Assembly (NCBI RefSeq): GCF_033807715.1
Contig: NC_084591.1
Span: 46,582,368 to 46,646,367, forward strand
From: Cololabis saira
Taxonomy: Eukaryota; Chordata; Actinopteri; Beloniformes; Belonidae
Length of the DNA: 64,000 nucleotides
Reading direction: 5' to 3'
Made by a program: the position numbers and the translations under genes. Every line of letters starts with the position of its first letter. Position 1 is the stretch's first letter. The notes under the pieces are model-generated. The model was not told the DNA's origin and ran no database searches. It was given only the letters and a program-made list of their open reading frames with translations. Shown piece by piece: positions 1 to 12,262 of the stretch.

Positions 1-1
1 A

Positions 2-142
2 ATCTGCTCCAAGGAAGTCCATGACATCATGCTGGGCTGCTGGCAAAGGGAGCCCCAACAGCGACTCAACATCAAGGACATTCAGAAGAAGCTGCTCACT
101 CTGATGAAGGCCACACCAGTCTATCTGGACATACTGGGGTAG
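2..142 (+). CDS. ntrk3: Trk-family receptor tyrosine kinase, last coding exon (TrkC/ntrk3-like)
   Basis: The frame from base 2 gives 46 residues and a TAG stop at 140-142. It begins [20 protein letters not shown] and ends [11 protein letters not shown]. The [10 protein letters not shown] block is the end of the kinase C-lobe, and the YLDILG tail is the conserved C-terminus of Trk receptors, whose tyrosine is the PLC-gamma docking site. The protein is a single-pass membrane receptor for neurotrophins (NT-3 in the case of TrkC). [10 protein letters not shown] is closer to TrkC than to TrkB; TrkA cannot be fully excluded from so short a piece. The frame is open to the left edge, so the acceptor site and the rest of the kinase lie outside. 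Linkage to itga11 favours ntrk3, since both human orthologues are on chromosome 15q. Family call is very sure, paralogue moderately sure. Confidence 0.88.
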   Translation: MCSKEVHDIMLGCWQREPQQRLNIKDIQKKLLTLMKATPVYLDILG

Positions 143-3095
143 AGACTGACAGCAGACACTGGGGATGCACTGGCCGGATGTCTTGTATTGATGCTCTTTA
201 ATCACTGGGCTTATTGTCTTTTTTCACCTGAACTCCACTAAGAACACTTGACTGGAGTCCGCACTATGTCAAACTGGACTTGACTGTATAAACCTAGTTG
301 TCCTTGTCTGTCCACACGCGCAGCAGACCATTACAGGCATTGACAGCAAGCACTGACAAACCCTTTTTCAGTTTAGGTCTCCACATATTAAAGCACATGC
401 CCACCTGTCAGGTAAACTCTATTTGTTGAAATGAATGCCAATATTTAATGAAGAGTGAAAGAACGAATGAACAATGAAAAGTGAAAGAATGAAAGTACGA
501 CAGAGCAGCTCAGTCACGTGACTAAAAGATCCAGTTTTATCTTTCAGAAATAATAATATTCTTCTCTTTCCCTGTAGAACTTTTTTTCCTCTATTTAAAA
601 TCATAAGTGCATTTCCTGGTTTGTGAGGAACACGCCCAGATGGTAGACACAGCCGGCCCTAATCTGGGCCACTTCTGGCACTTGTGACTCCGTTACAGCG
701 CTGGCCAGTGCTATGTGGGCCAGATTTGTCCCAAAGTGAACTGGACCAGACCTGGTTTGGCATATGTTGTATGAGCCAGATGTTGGCCTAGATTCAATAC
801 ACTAGTTGACATTAGATATGGCAAGTGTTGTGAAGGCCAGGTGTCTCCCAGAGGCCCAGAAGAAATGAGGTGGACCATTTCTGGCAGCTACAGGCACCTT
901 GAGTCAATGCCGTTAGACAAAGCCAAAGAAAACTTCAGACGTGGGCCAAGTCTGGGCCAAACATTATGTGCTGTCTGTGATGTTGATCGTGTATGAAGTG
1001 CTGAACTGTACCGTCTTCGGTATTTTATTGGAGTTTGGTTGTTTGGTTTAGGTATCTGCTTTTCTAAACCTAACCAAGTGGCTTTACATTATATACATAA
1101 GCAAAGAAACATTTTTAAAAAGACAAAAGACACAACATTAGACGCACATGTTTACACACACTGACAAGGAGAAGAGGGCAGGTATCCTGGAGGACTTGAA
1201 CTTGGTTCTCCAAGGTTTCAACAAACCAGCTGACCTGCTTTTTAGTTGACTGTCGACTCCTTCATTTACCATGGTGGTAAAAAAGAAGGACCTGGTGATG
1301 GGATCATGACAAGGATACACAAGGCATAGACCTTCTTATGCCGTCTAATGTTTGGAGCTAAAGACACAATTCTACCCATACCGAGGTTCAAGTCTTCAAG
1401 TCACAGCTCAGCCGTACGCTGTAGTTCAGAGACCACAAAGAACAGAAAAGAATCCTCCTGACACCACCAGGAGTGTAGGTGGATTTGTCCCCCTGTGAGG
1501 AAGCATTTCACCAACATCACTACTAACATTGTCTTTGAATCCAGAAGAAAGGCAAGCAAACGAAGGCCAAACACCAGTATGGTAAAGGCTAAAAAAAATG
1601 GGACACAGCAAGGAGTAAGTTAAAAACCTGGCCAAGAACAAATGAAGATGGAAGAGCCTTGAGGATGCCATGTAGGCCTTAAGAGGCAAGGAGAGGGACA
1701 AGATGATGGTTGCATGGGACTGTCGTGCATGAGTCTTTGTTACATTTAGTAAAAAAAAAGTCTTCATCACATGAGGCGTGTATTATATGCATATGAACAC
1801 TGTACATAAACCTAAGTGAAGACAAGAACAGGTCTGAAAAGATTCAGATACGTAAAATGTCAATAAAACATACAGACCCCAGATACAAATGTTTAAGTTG
1901 AGAAAATCCACTCAGGAAAGAAATGGAGGCAACTGTGCAGTTAGGACGATGGCAGCACATCCACTGAAAGGTGTTTCAGTGATGGATCCAGACCTGCAAG
2001 TCCTCTATTGACCACTAAGGTCTGGATCCAGATCCTAGTGTTCAGTAGTTGAAGTGCCAACTTCATACTTCCCTTCCAACTCTAAAAACCAGATACTAAA
2101 AAAGAAGAGGAATGGATGCCTCCAATGACCCCCCACTTTCATCAGACTCGAAAGTAGTAATCACCCCTAAAAGCAGGAAGAATTTTCCTCCATGCAAACA
2201 CTCAAAAATACGGAGTAATATATTAAATGTTTAAAAATTATTTTAATATTTATTTTTAAAACATTTTGGATTGGCTTTGATGGGAACTTTAAGAATAACA
2301 TTTTGGAGGATCTTGTTTAATGACTTCCTTTACCACAGATGCTGAAAAAAACATCTGCATTCTGGTTAAATCACTAAAAGAATGAGAACTGAAGACAATA
2401 ATGGCTCTACCGACAACTGACAACAGATTTTACTTAGATGTGAGGAGAGTGACGGTTCTTCATTGGACAAATGACAGTGATGGTTCTACCAAGAATTGAG
2501 GAGAGGTTCTCCCTAGAACGGTAGACATATTCTGTCTACAACTGAGGACGGGGACGGTTCTAGCGAGGACTTACGAAAGGTTCCACCAAGAACATAAGAA
2601 AGGTTCTTTCTATTGTATTGTGATTTTTATAATGATGTACATGCTGTAAATATCCACATAATTATATGTAAACGTTCTTTTTGTGTAGATGAAAGTAAGT
2701 TTTAGCCCGCTGTAGGAACACACAACCTTGTGTAAATTAGCAATGGCTAATTCAGATAATGAATCATCAGATAATGATAATTAAACTGTTTTAGTTTAAC
2801 TTGGTTACCAGAAGATAGTTGAGCTCAGATGTATGAGATTTTACCATTATCTTAGCTGCTTTACTTCAGCTACCATAGGCTGGTTAAGAAAAACTAAACT
2901 AAGGCATTTTCGACTTAAATTATCCTTTTTTTCATTTTCCACAAACTAGTGAATCTAAGCTAATATTATTAAGCTGTTTTAGTTTAACTAGCTTACAGTA
3001 GCTTACAGTAGCTTACAACAAACTAGTGAAGTTGAGCTGTGCTAACTTTGGTATGTAGCTCATGCTAACGTGAGATAATAGCTTAATGAATCAAT
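143..3095 (+). other. ntrk 3' UTR and unassigned intergenic DNA
   Basis: No convincing coding region is seen. The first part must be the 3' UTR of the Trk gene; where it ends is not clear. AATAAA occurs near 1862 and an AT-rich stretch lies around 2600-2760, either of which could be near a polyadenylation site. The open frames on either strand are short and lack family resemblance. Confidence 0.5.
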
Positions 3096-3096
3096 C

Positions 3097-3893
3097 CCTA
3101 ACCCCTTATCTATAACCCTAACTCCAACCTCTAACCTTAACCCCTAACTTCTAACCCTAACCCCAACCTCTAACCCCTAACCCCTAACTTCTAACCCCAA
3201 CCTCTAACCCGTAACCCCAACCTCTAACCCCTAACCTCTAACCCGTAACCCCAACCTCTAACGCCAACCCCTAACTTCTAACCCTAACCTCTAATCCTAA
3301 CCCCTAACCTCTAACCCTAACTTCTAACCCTAACCCAACCTCTAACCCTAACCACTAAACTCTAACCCTAACCTCTAACCCTAACCCCTAATCTATAACC
3401 CTTACCCCAACCTCTAACACCAACCCCTAACTTCTAACCCTAACCTCTAATCCTAACCCATAACCTCTAACCCTAACCCCTAACCTCTAACCCCAACCTC
3501 TAACCATAACCCCTAAACTCTAACCCTAACCTCAACATCTAACCCTAGCCCCTAACCTCTAACCCTAACACCAATTTCTAACCCTAATCCCTAACCTCTA
3601 ACCCATAACCCCTAACCTCTAACCCTAGCCCCTAACCTCTAACCCTAACACCAACTTCTAACCCTAATCCCTAACCTCTAACCCTAACCCCAACCTCTAA
3701 CCCTAACCACTAAACTCTAACCCTAACCTCAACATCTAACCCTAGCCCCTGGCCTCTAACCCTAACACCAACTTCTAACCCTAACCTCAAACCCGTAACC
3801 CCTAACCCCTAACCCATAACCCCAACCTCTAACCCTTAACCTCTAACCCCTAACCTCTAACCCCTAACCCCAACCTCTAACCCGTAACCCTAA
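3097..3893. repeat. degenerate telomere-like (CCCTAA-type) tandem array
   Basis: About 800 bp of imperfect repeats built from CTAACCC, CCTCTAACC and CTTCTAACCC units, all C-rich on the + strand. It resembles the vertebrate telomere hexamer CCCTAA/TTAGGG but is interrupted throughout by CCTCTAA and CCCCAA variants. It is an interstitial, diverged array, not a chromosome end, because single-copy sequence and genes continue on both sides. Confidence 0.85.
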
Positions 3894-4104
3894 GCCTACT
3901 CTGAATCCATCTGTAATGTTGTACATGTTTTACCTTCTGATTCATCTTCCTTCCAGATGTAACTTTTTTTTGGAAGTAACACTTGTGATACAAGATTTCC
4001 ATTGTTTTTACAAAGTAGTCAACATTTAAAACTCTTTGTGCATTTTTTGGGTTATTCAATGGTAATTTATAAACTGAGAGACTTTTTATTAACATGTTCA
4101 CCTG

Positions 4105-4105
<1 letters not shown>

Positions 4106-4177
<72 letters not shown>
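4106..4177. repeat. (TG)n microsatellite
   Basis: About 72 bp of uninterrupted TG dinucleotides. Likely length-polymorphic. Confidence 0.95.
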
Positions 4178-4179
<2 letters not shown>

Positions 4180-4471
4180 AGTTATGTATGTAAACTGTAT
4201 GTGTACTGTATGTAATCAATTACTAATATTAGAAATCTCATCTACAGGTTCTGGGATTGATACTTTCATTTTGTTTTAATAGTTTTTTAAATCTTAATCT
4301 TAATCCATGGTAGTTTGCAGCTCTGCGGAACTGTAGTTCAGAATGTTGTCTTCATTAAATCCTCTGATGCTTCAATGATGCAAATATGTACCATATTTCC
4401 ATATTGTTTAGGTGTGCAGTGCTCTGAACACGTAACGGTTTTAGGCTCAGTTCAACCGATGTAACTTTATA

Positions 4472-5427
4472 GTTGTTTTTTTTTTTTATCAAATTTTTAT
4501 TTTATTTTCATTCAAACAGAAAACAAACAATGATGCACAGGCACTGAATATATTGTTACATCCATCCGCCCACCCCCACCCTACCCAGCCGGACACACAC
4601 ATAAAATGAAATAAACTATTAAAAGACCAGGACAATTATTTGACGTTTGTACGTATATGAAATTAAAATAAAATCGAGACAGGACGGCTAAAGCAAGCAA
4701 CAAAGAAAAAAAAAAAAAAAAAAACACGAGGATCAAAGCAAGCCCTTCAGTGCTTCAGCTGTGGTGAGCCACATATTCACATTCGCCTCTTTGGCCCCAT
4801 TTATACGGGCTGTCGATAACTCCATGTAAGTAACATCAAGAAAAGTCAAGATCCATTGTTTGATGGACAAAGTATGAGGGGGCTTCCAACGTACTGCTAT
4901 CATCTTCTTAGCAGCTGTCAGACCTGCTAATATGACCCGTTTCTGACGTTCAGGGACTGGAAGTGCGTAAAGATCATTCAGTAATAACACTGGTATCGTC
5001 ACAGGTAATGTCTCTGATATGAGTGTCATCAGCTCAGCGGCCACGCCCTGCCAAAATCGAGCGACGGGGGGGGCACTCCCACACCATGTGGAGAAAAGTG
5101 CCAGGAGTTTTTAATGTACACAGGGTGCATGAGGGATCACTGATAACTTTCATAAAATGTAGCCTGCGAGGGGTCAGGTAGGTCCTATGCACGAAATTAT
5201 GATGGATCTGTTGATGGTTAGGATTTTGAGAGGCAAGTTTGATATTGGCCCACACCTCGTCCCAGTCAAAATCCTGAACCAGTCCAGGGACATCACCCCT
5301 CCACATCCTGTCTAATGGAAGCGTTTTGTAGGAGGCCTCAAGCATGTACAAATACAAAGTGGATACCATCCCCCTCGAGGGTCTATTAGTAATGATCACC
5401 TCGTGAAGTGGATGTGATTATAGTTTT
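4472..5427 (-). mobile_element. 5'-truncated L1-type LINE, C-terminal part of ORF2 (frameshifted)
   Basis: On the minus strand, 5399 to about 5070 encodes a frame containing LASQNPNHQQIHHNFVHRTY and then CTLCTLKTPGTFLHMVWECP. This is the C-terminal region of fish L1 ORF2, with its cysteine-containing GTFLHMVWEC segment. The frame then slips at a C-run (minus strand, + coordinates about 5064-5075) and continues in another frame to a stop at 4733. An A-rich stretch at 4706-4724 and a T-run at 4474 (an A tail on the minus strand) fit the 3' end. TTATAGTT occurs on both sides (about 4466-4473 and 5420-5427) as a possible target-site duplication. The reverse transcriptase core is absent, so the copy is dead. 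Confidence 0.75.
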
Positions 5428-5825
5428 TTTTTATTAAAGTTAGCCTCTTATTTGCTGCTCTCTTCATTCTTTCATTCCATTTATCTTCTACTTGCAGTTT
5501 AATCTCACCCCATTTTGTCCTCCATGTTGAAGGTTCCACAGAACTTTTTCACGAGTATTAAAGCTAAATATGTGACAGTTCTTGTTGGTCAGGAACCATT
5601 GTTTTGTTCTTCTCCCTGTAAACTGTCATATATCCAGTGTGATTGATAACTAATAAATAAATCATAAGACATAAAAGCTGAGATGTGGACAACCTTCAGA
5701 GTCGACTAAGTATTCTATTTTTATGTATATATTCTATTTTTTAATATCACCAGTTTTATCCAACAGGAAGCCCCAGTGAGAACTATGAGAAAAGGGTATA
5801 ACTTCTGAAATGGCTGCAAATGTTA

Positions 5826-8425
5826 TTGGTGTGAGTGAACGCTGGCGCGTTTGGCTGACGCTCCTCACCGACCCGAATTTTTTACCTTTTACTTGTTTAA
5901 CACTTTTTGATGCCTGCTAACTGCCACTGCCAGTGGTATCTGTGTTTTATATCAATTACCTGCTCGTATTACTACGATCATCTGTCAGCCACTGACGAAA
6001 CCCACTTGCTGCAAACGGGACCTCTCTGAGTTTGGCGTCCTGGCGTGCTGCTCCTTACCACCGCTTCCTGGTTCTCTCCTGCTGCGGCTCTGCTACAATG
6101 TGGATACTCAAGCTCCTGCTCTGGATTGCCTTTTTCTCCACCATCATAACTGCTCTGCCTCGACTGACATACTCAGCTGATGAAATCTTACGGCTCTGAT
6201 CACGGTATGAGCTACCAGCCAGCCTACTCGTCCACCGGGATGTCCTCCGACATCCGAGATACATCCACCGCGGATCCCGCAGGAAATTCTGCTTCGATGT
6301 GAAAGATCCTTGTGTTCGTTTGTCTGGTGAACCATAAGAAAACCAGTGTAATAGAATCAGAGTTAATACAAGCTTTTATTATATCAAACACAATGTTTTC
6401 CGGCCGGAGGTACAATTTTTTCAGACCATAAGGCAGGAGAGAAATGCACCCAGTCGTCATCAATCCAGTTGAATTTATATTAAAAAGGGAGGTGTTCTTT
6501 ATACCTGAACCTCATTGGTGGAGCCAGCTGCGGGAAAGACACCCAAACATTTCACACCTCCAGCCCCAAATCTCCTTTGATTGTCTCCCACCTGGGGTGT
6601 CAACCCAGATCACAGATAAGACCCCCCAATGCTAAAACATCTGTTTCTCCCTATTGTCTTCTCTCAACAAATGGTATGTGTATTTGTATCTAACCCCGGC
6701 ATCTAAAGAAAGTAGTCTAGCCGTAAACAGAGGCTGACTCCGTGGCTAGATGAAAGCAGCTGACCTGCTGAATACGAGGTTACTTTGCATATAAAGAGAA
6801 ATACACCTTCAAACTTAATGAAATCCTAACAGATGACAGCGGTTCCATCCGATCCTTCGGGTCGAGGGATTCACGCCGGCAGGACAAGGCTGGAAACGCC
6901 GGTAGGAAGCCATGCCGTATTGGCTTCTCTTCTCAGGACGGCGGAGCTTTCTCCCTCCAACTGTTTTAAATTCTCCACCTTCAATTCATGCTCACTAACG
7001 AACAAAGCACTGCTTATATCTGAATCCATCACGGATTTAAAACTGGACTTTATATGTCTCACCGAAACTTGGCAACAGCCAAACGACTTTTCCCATCTGA
7101 ATCAAGCATCACCTTTTGGGTTTGTTTACATCTGTAAATCACGCTCTTCCGGGAGAGGGGAGCGGTATCGCGCTCATATATCCCTAGAACCTAAAAATCA
7201 CGCCTGTCCTAGTTACGGAGCCCTCCTCCTTTTAAGTTCTGGCTGCTCAGCTGAATGGTCCCACACCTACCCTCATTGTTACCATTTATCAACCTCCTAA
7301 ACCCTCTGCCATTTTCATTAGTGAGCTCACATCCCTTTTAGCTGATCTTTGTGCTATGTCTCCTAATGTTATTTTAACTGGTGATTTTAACATTCATCTT
7401 GATAAGCCCACTGAAACATCTGCCAAAGATTTTATTTCTACCCTGAACAGTTTTGACCTGGTTCAATTTGTTAATTCCCCAACTCACAACAAAGGGCATT
7501 TTCTTGACCTAGTTTGCTGTTCAGGATTCACACCGTGTAACCTCAGTACTGTTGATTTTCCCATTTCTGACCATAAGCTTGTCATCTTTGATATTCATCT
7601 TCAACTTTCAAAATCCATCCAGAAACGAATATCACTGAGCTTAACAGTCTAACACTTCCATTCATTTCAGCTCAACTCACTCCCTCACTGCTTCTGAACT
7701 GGTTGATCACAATAATACCAACCTCCAATACACTTGCCCCCCTGAAAACTTGCACAGTTACATTCACTCGGTCTTCCCCTTGCTACACCCCGGAGCTTCG
7801 CTAGCTTAAAGCACAGGGTCGTCAGCTGGAGCGATTAGTGAGGAAAACCGGCCTAGTGGTACATCAGCAAATGTATCTTGACCATCTAAAATTGAAAAAT
7901 TGTCAACATCCACCAGCAACTGACTCTTCCTGCACCAACGCAACCCACCTTCTCCCAGTGGAACACCCTGGATCCTCCACCCTCCAACACCCTGTCCACA
8001 TTTCAACTCCCATCTGTTGAAAGTATTAATAGACTCATCAAAGCATCCAAGAACTCTACCTGCCCTCTTGATCCTCTCCTCACTGCCTTAATTAAAGCCT
8101 TTCTGCCAACAGTCTCACCCATTATAACTGCCATAGTTCACTCCTCCCTTTCCACTGCTACTGTTCCACCATCATTGAAGACTGCTTCCATCACTCCCAT
8201 TCTTAAAAAACCTGGTTTAGATCCAATTGACCACAATAACTATTGGCCCATTTCCAACCTCCTATTCATCTCTAAGATTCTGGAAAAGACAGTAGCAACC
8301 CACCTCCAGAACCACCATAATAGCCACAATAATAGCCTCTTTGAACCATTCCAGTCTGGTTTCCGCCCAAAACACAGCACAGAAACTGCCTTAATCAAGA
8401 TTACCAATGACCTCCTCCTGGCAGA
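5826..8425 (+). mobile_element. L2/CR1-group LINE, broken, with 5' region
   Basis: A degraded non-LTR element. Near 6100 a frame starts MWILKLLLWIAFFSTIITAL and runs to a premature stop. From 6833 an endonuclease-like part reads LISESITDLKLDFICLTETW (active-site ET of the AP endonuclease). It continues in other frames at 7356 with VILTGDFNIHLD (catalytic GDFN) and FPISDHKLVIFD (catalytic SDH). The reverse transcriptase start is at 8175, with [20 protein letters not shown] and [20 protein letters not shown], where sequence identity stops. Frameshifts separate all these blocks and the catalytic RT core is missing, so it cannot move on its own. A probable LTR is inserted at about 6310-6829. Confidence 0.75.
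6310..6829 (-). mobile_element. probable solo LTR inserted in the L2 LINE
   Basis: About 520 bp interrupt the L2 reading between CFDVKD and the downstream endonuclease part. Read on the minus strand, the insert begins TGTTAGG and ends near ACACA, with a TATA-like AATATAAATT and a polyadenylation signal AATAAAAGC, which is LTR organisation. A clean target duplication was not found (only ATC/GAT is shared), so the exact ends are uncertain. It has no coding region. Confidence 0.42.
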
Positions 8426-9049
8426 GATTTGTTTCAATTTGTTTGCTCTGGCCCCTGGGATGCACCTAACTATGGTTGCTGGAGTCGGCCTCACATGCCT
8501 CACTATGGAGTTGCCAATCACCGAGGTCGGTTTCTCAGCGGGTGTGTTGCTGAGTGGGGAAAAATGGTTAGAGACGTGAAGCGAGTGGTGGTGTTCCGTG
8601 TGAGGAATAGCTAAACATTTCACACACTGAGCAGCAAGGGGGAGAAACGGTGGGAGAAGAGGAGGCCATGCTAAGAGGCTAACAGACAGAAAGTGTACCG
8701 GTGATTGGTGACAATGTAAGTTACGGAAGAGAAAAATTTGCGAGTGATGAATTAAAGACAGAGGTTTACCAGATATAGTATTATTTTACCAGAAAACAAT
8801 CCAAGTTTAGACAAAAAAAAACAGAGTCTGCAACACCATGCAACGGCAACAGACTGCAAACAACAGGAAGTGACGCAATATGTGACGCAATATGTTACCC
8901 AATAAGGATCAGATTTGTCAATCTCAGCACTCACTAAGCAGCATGCACTTATGACAAGATGATCGCATGATGGTGTCTTTTTAGACATTCTCTTTCTTGT
9001 ATAAAGGGACTGTTGGGTTGGGTGAAAAAAATAAAAAAAATAAAAATTA
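8426..9049. other. unassigned repeat-like DNA
   Basis: No gene is recognised. The sequence abruptly replaces the L2 reverse transcriptase at about 8425. It includes a T-rich low-complexity tract at about 9025-9045 (A/T runs). Confidence 0.4.
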
Positions 9050-9200
9050 GAACCCTTGCATGGCAGCACCTGTGTCCAACTGGACTCACAGCAGTCTGAT
9101 CCAGCTGGACCCTCCTATGTGATTTTGTGCTTGTGTTGTTCTCTCAGATGTAAGTTGCTTTGGATAAAAGCATCTGCTAAATGACAGTAGTAGCAGTAGA
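9050..9200 (+). repeat. SINE-like repeat with teleost 3' tail motif, copy 1
   Basis: The block GTCCAACTGGACTCACAGCA and the tail GCTTTGGATAAAAGCATCTG occur here and again at 41041-41165 in the same orientation. The tail resembles the 3' end shared by many teleost SINEs and LINEs. It ends in short GTAG/CAG repeats. No RNA polymerase III promoter was identified with confidence. Confidence 0.55.
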
Positions 9201-9439
9201 ATTTCTTCCAGGCTGACTGAAAGTCCACATTCAGTCAGATGGAAATCCTCCACCATCGTACATGAACCTTCACATCTACAACTGGAAAAAAATCCTAATT
9301 TCATCCACTCATCACCATGATAAACAAATATCATGGAGTTAATGTTTTTAATCAAATTGCATACCAATGAAGTGTGGAGGGTGACATGCAAATATACCAC
9401 CAAACTACCACAGAACAATTCTACATGTATTTTAGGAGA

Positions 9440-10580
9440 ATCAGAATCAAAATCAGAATAAACTTTATTAGCCGAGTTAGACATGTCAGACAAGGAACAG
9501 ATTCAGATTCAGATTCAGATTCAGATTACTTTATTAGCCATTTGTGTAAACACATAGGAATTTGTTACGGTGGTAACAGAGTGCACATTCAGTATATTTT
9601 CACAAATAAATAAATAAATAACAGACACATACACCACAGTGAGTGAGTTAACAAAAAATAAAGTGCAGGCATATGCAGTAAGTTATAGTCCAGTTTTTAA
9701 GTGACACCGGTGACAAGTGCCAGTGTCACTTAGGAGCGGGAAGGGGAGAAGGGGGGGGACCTGAGTCGTTGATCAGCCTGGCGGCTGAGGGGAAGAAGCT
9801 GAGTCTGTGGCGGGCTCTGACAGCCTTAGGTAGCCTCAGCCTCCTACCAGAGGGGAGGACGGTGAAGAGGCCATGGCCAGGGTGAGAGGGATCGGCCATG
9901 ATCTTCCTAGTCCTCCTCAATGCCCTGGAGTCGTATAGGGACTTCAGAGAAGGCAAAGGAGAGCCAATCACTCCCTCCGCAGAGCGTGTCACTCGCTGCA
10001 GCTTGTGGAGGTCCCTTGCTGCTGTAGCGGGGAACCAGGTGATGATGGAGTGGGTGAGAGTGGATTCAATGATGGCTGTGTAAAACTGGGCCATCATGGT
10101 CCTTGGATTTCAGAAGGGTCGTGGAGTTCAGTTCCTACTTCAAGTCCTGTCATGGTAATTCCCAGAAAGCGGAAAGAGTCCACAGAGTCCACGTGTGTGT
10201 CTCTCAGCACGATGGGAAGGGGAGGGGCTGTGTTTCTCCAGAAGTCCACCACCATCTCCACTGTCTTGCGGGTGTTTAGCTCCAGGTTGTTGTGGCAGCA
10301 CCAGCTCAGCAACCGCTCGATCTCCCTCCTGTAGGCCGACTCGTAACACCTGGAGATGAGGCCCACCAGGGTGGTGTCGTCAGCCAACTTTCGGAGCTTG
10401 ACTGAGGGGTGGAGGGAAACGCAGCTGTTGGTGTACAGGGAGAATCGGAGAGGCGACAGAACCCAGTCCTGCGGGGAGCCGGTACTGGTGGACCTGGGGC
10501 TGGAGATGCACTTCCCCAACTTCGGAATGTGACTCCGGTTAACACCGCTGGCACCATTTGTTTCTACGGACGCCATTCTT
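9440..10580 (-). mobile_element. non-LTR retrotransposon, 3' half with RT remnant
   Basis: The minus strand encodes reverse transcriptase pieces. 10576-10094 has WVLSPLRFSLYTNS, then KLADDTTLVGLI (a variant of the YADD catalytic motif) and VDSFRFLGITM. 10097-9726 has the thumb and C-terminal part FYTAIIESTLTHSIITWF, LQRVTRSAEGVIGSPLPSL and PSGRRLRLPKA. About 40 residues are missing between the two blocks, so it is internally deleted. The 3' end carries a short tandem of TCTGAA (CAGATT on the + strand, 9498-9528), as expected for a LINE that ends in microsatellite repeats. It belongs to a fish LINE family with FYTAIIES; I cannot fix the clade. Confidence 0.75.
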
Positions 10581-12240
10581 GGAGGAAGGATGACACTGGG
10601 ATGGAGGAGGGAAAAAAGGCATCTTCACACTCTATATAAATACAGTGTCATGGTGCAAAAAACCCCTCAGCACAGAAAAGCAACGTACACATAACAAATT
10701 TAACAACATCATAAAGAGGACTTGCATGGGTATGGGGGGTGGGTGAGTGGAAGGGGTGAACGTTACATCCAAGTGAGCGCCGGGGCCTTCGTGGCGTTCC
10801 AACCTGGTGACTGTGTTGGGGGGGTTGATAAGAGGGGAGCCGGGCCGGGTGTTGAAAATGAGGGAGGTTGCTGCTTACGTCTCTGCCTGTTCTCGTATCT
10901 GTTTGTTTTTTCTCTTACAGATCTCGAAGGCTTGTGTGCTTGTTGTGTGTTTCCCTGTGTTTTTTTAGCGTTATAGACTAGCAGCGGATGTCACCCCTGA
11001 CCCCCATTGTGTCCAAGGATTCATTTTCATACTCAGCTGTCACTGTACGACAAATCTGCCATTAAAGAAAAAAGAAAATAAATAAATCATAGCAGTTTGA
11101 TGCCAGCTTCAGTACGTTGTATTTATCAATTATTGTGACATAACTCAGAGTCCCTCGAGCCTTGTAGTAATCCTCAGTTAGAACTATCCATGATTCCATG
11201 GTGTTGGTCCATCCCAGATGGCTCTGAGTCCAGAGATGTTTCTTCTGGTCAAGGTTAATATCAGGTTTCTTTTCCAAACCGTGCATCATAGATGGTCCCA
11301 ACACCATCTTGTGAACCTCCTCTTTCACTCTTGTTGTTATCCTTCAGCAATAAATGTTCTCTATGAAAAGTGGGTTGATCACGGCCTGTGAGTAACTGGT
11401 GGCTCTCCACATGATTCCCTCATGTGGTCATCAAACACAGACTCTGCATATGAAGATGTGGACCATAAAAATCTGACCTCATAGGCAACTCTGTCACTTG
11501 GGTTAGGCAGTATTACAGTCACATGACTCCCAATCCCCCTTGGTCTTAGTGTAGATAGGTGGGCTTTCAGACTACTAAATAATTCACTGTTCACCAATCA
11601 TAGCACAGATTTCATAGCAGCTGCTCAAGTTTCATATTTTGTTTAGTAAAAACCTGATGTAAGTTATATATGGCCTCCAAGGAGCTGCTTCTCTGTCTGT
11701 CTACCTCTTCAGTGGCTTTTACCTTCCTTCTCCACATCTTTGCTGCTGAAACATAATCCCAGAACTTATTATTCTATGGATTTCATAGATTCTCCACCCA
11801 GAGCCAGTTCTGAGATACAGTACATCGCTTTACAGCCATGAATATGAGGGATCCCTACCATCACGGGATGATCAGATACTTTCTCCTGGTAATGTGCAGA
11901 GTAATGCTCGGTGTACGCCACAGACCTTCCTACTGGATTACAGCAACACAATCCGGCATTGTTTTCCAATATCAGTGAGAATAGTAAATATCTTTTATTG
12001 ATAATTGATGAGTTTCTTACCGTCATTGTTTTGCAGTCTTTGTGCTGTTTAGTCTTACTTCTTTCCCTCATGTTGCTTGGACCTTTTCCAGTTCTGTATA
12101 ACGTTGTTTTGCACTTTTGCTTTCTTCTTTTTTATTACAGGCTTTCCTACATACCCTCTAACAGGATTTAATCAAGTAGCCACTTGCTGGTGAAAATCAT
12201 TATTGATGAACAGATCATGAGCATGTGGGAGGACCTCTAT
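10581..12240. other. no recognised gene
   Basis: Roughly 1.7 kb without a supported gene. 10720-10980 is G-rich and resembles a 5' LINE leader but shows no diagnostic motif. 11060-12180 is AT-rich and looks unique. The open frames on both strands have no visible family features. Confidence 0.4.
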
Positions 12241-12262
12241 AAAAGTTTCCGGTCTTAACACA

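Noticed and set aside
3097..3893. A true chromosome end
   Set aside because: Repeats are degenerate and genic DNA continues for 60 kb on the right and a Trk gene on the left.
10409..10976. Open frames on the + strand between 10409 and 10976
   Set aside because: Those to 10580 are shadows of a minus-strand LINE; the rest have no recognisable domain.
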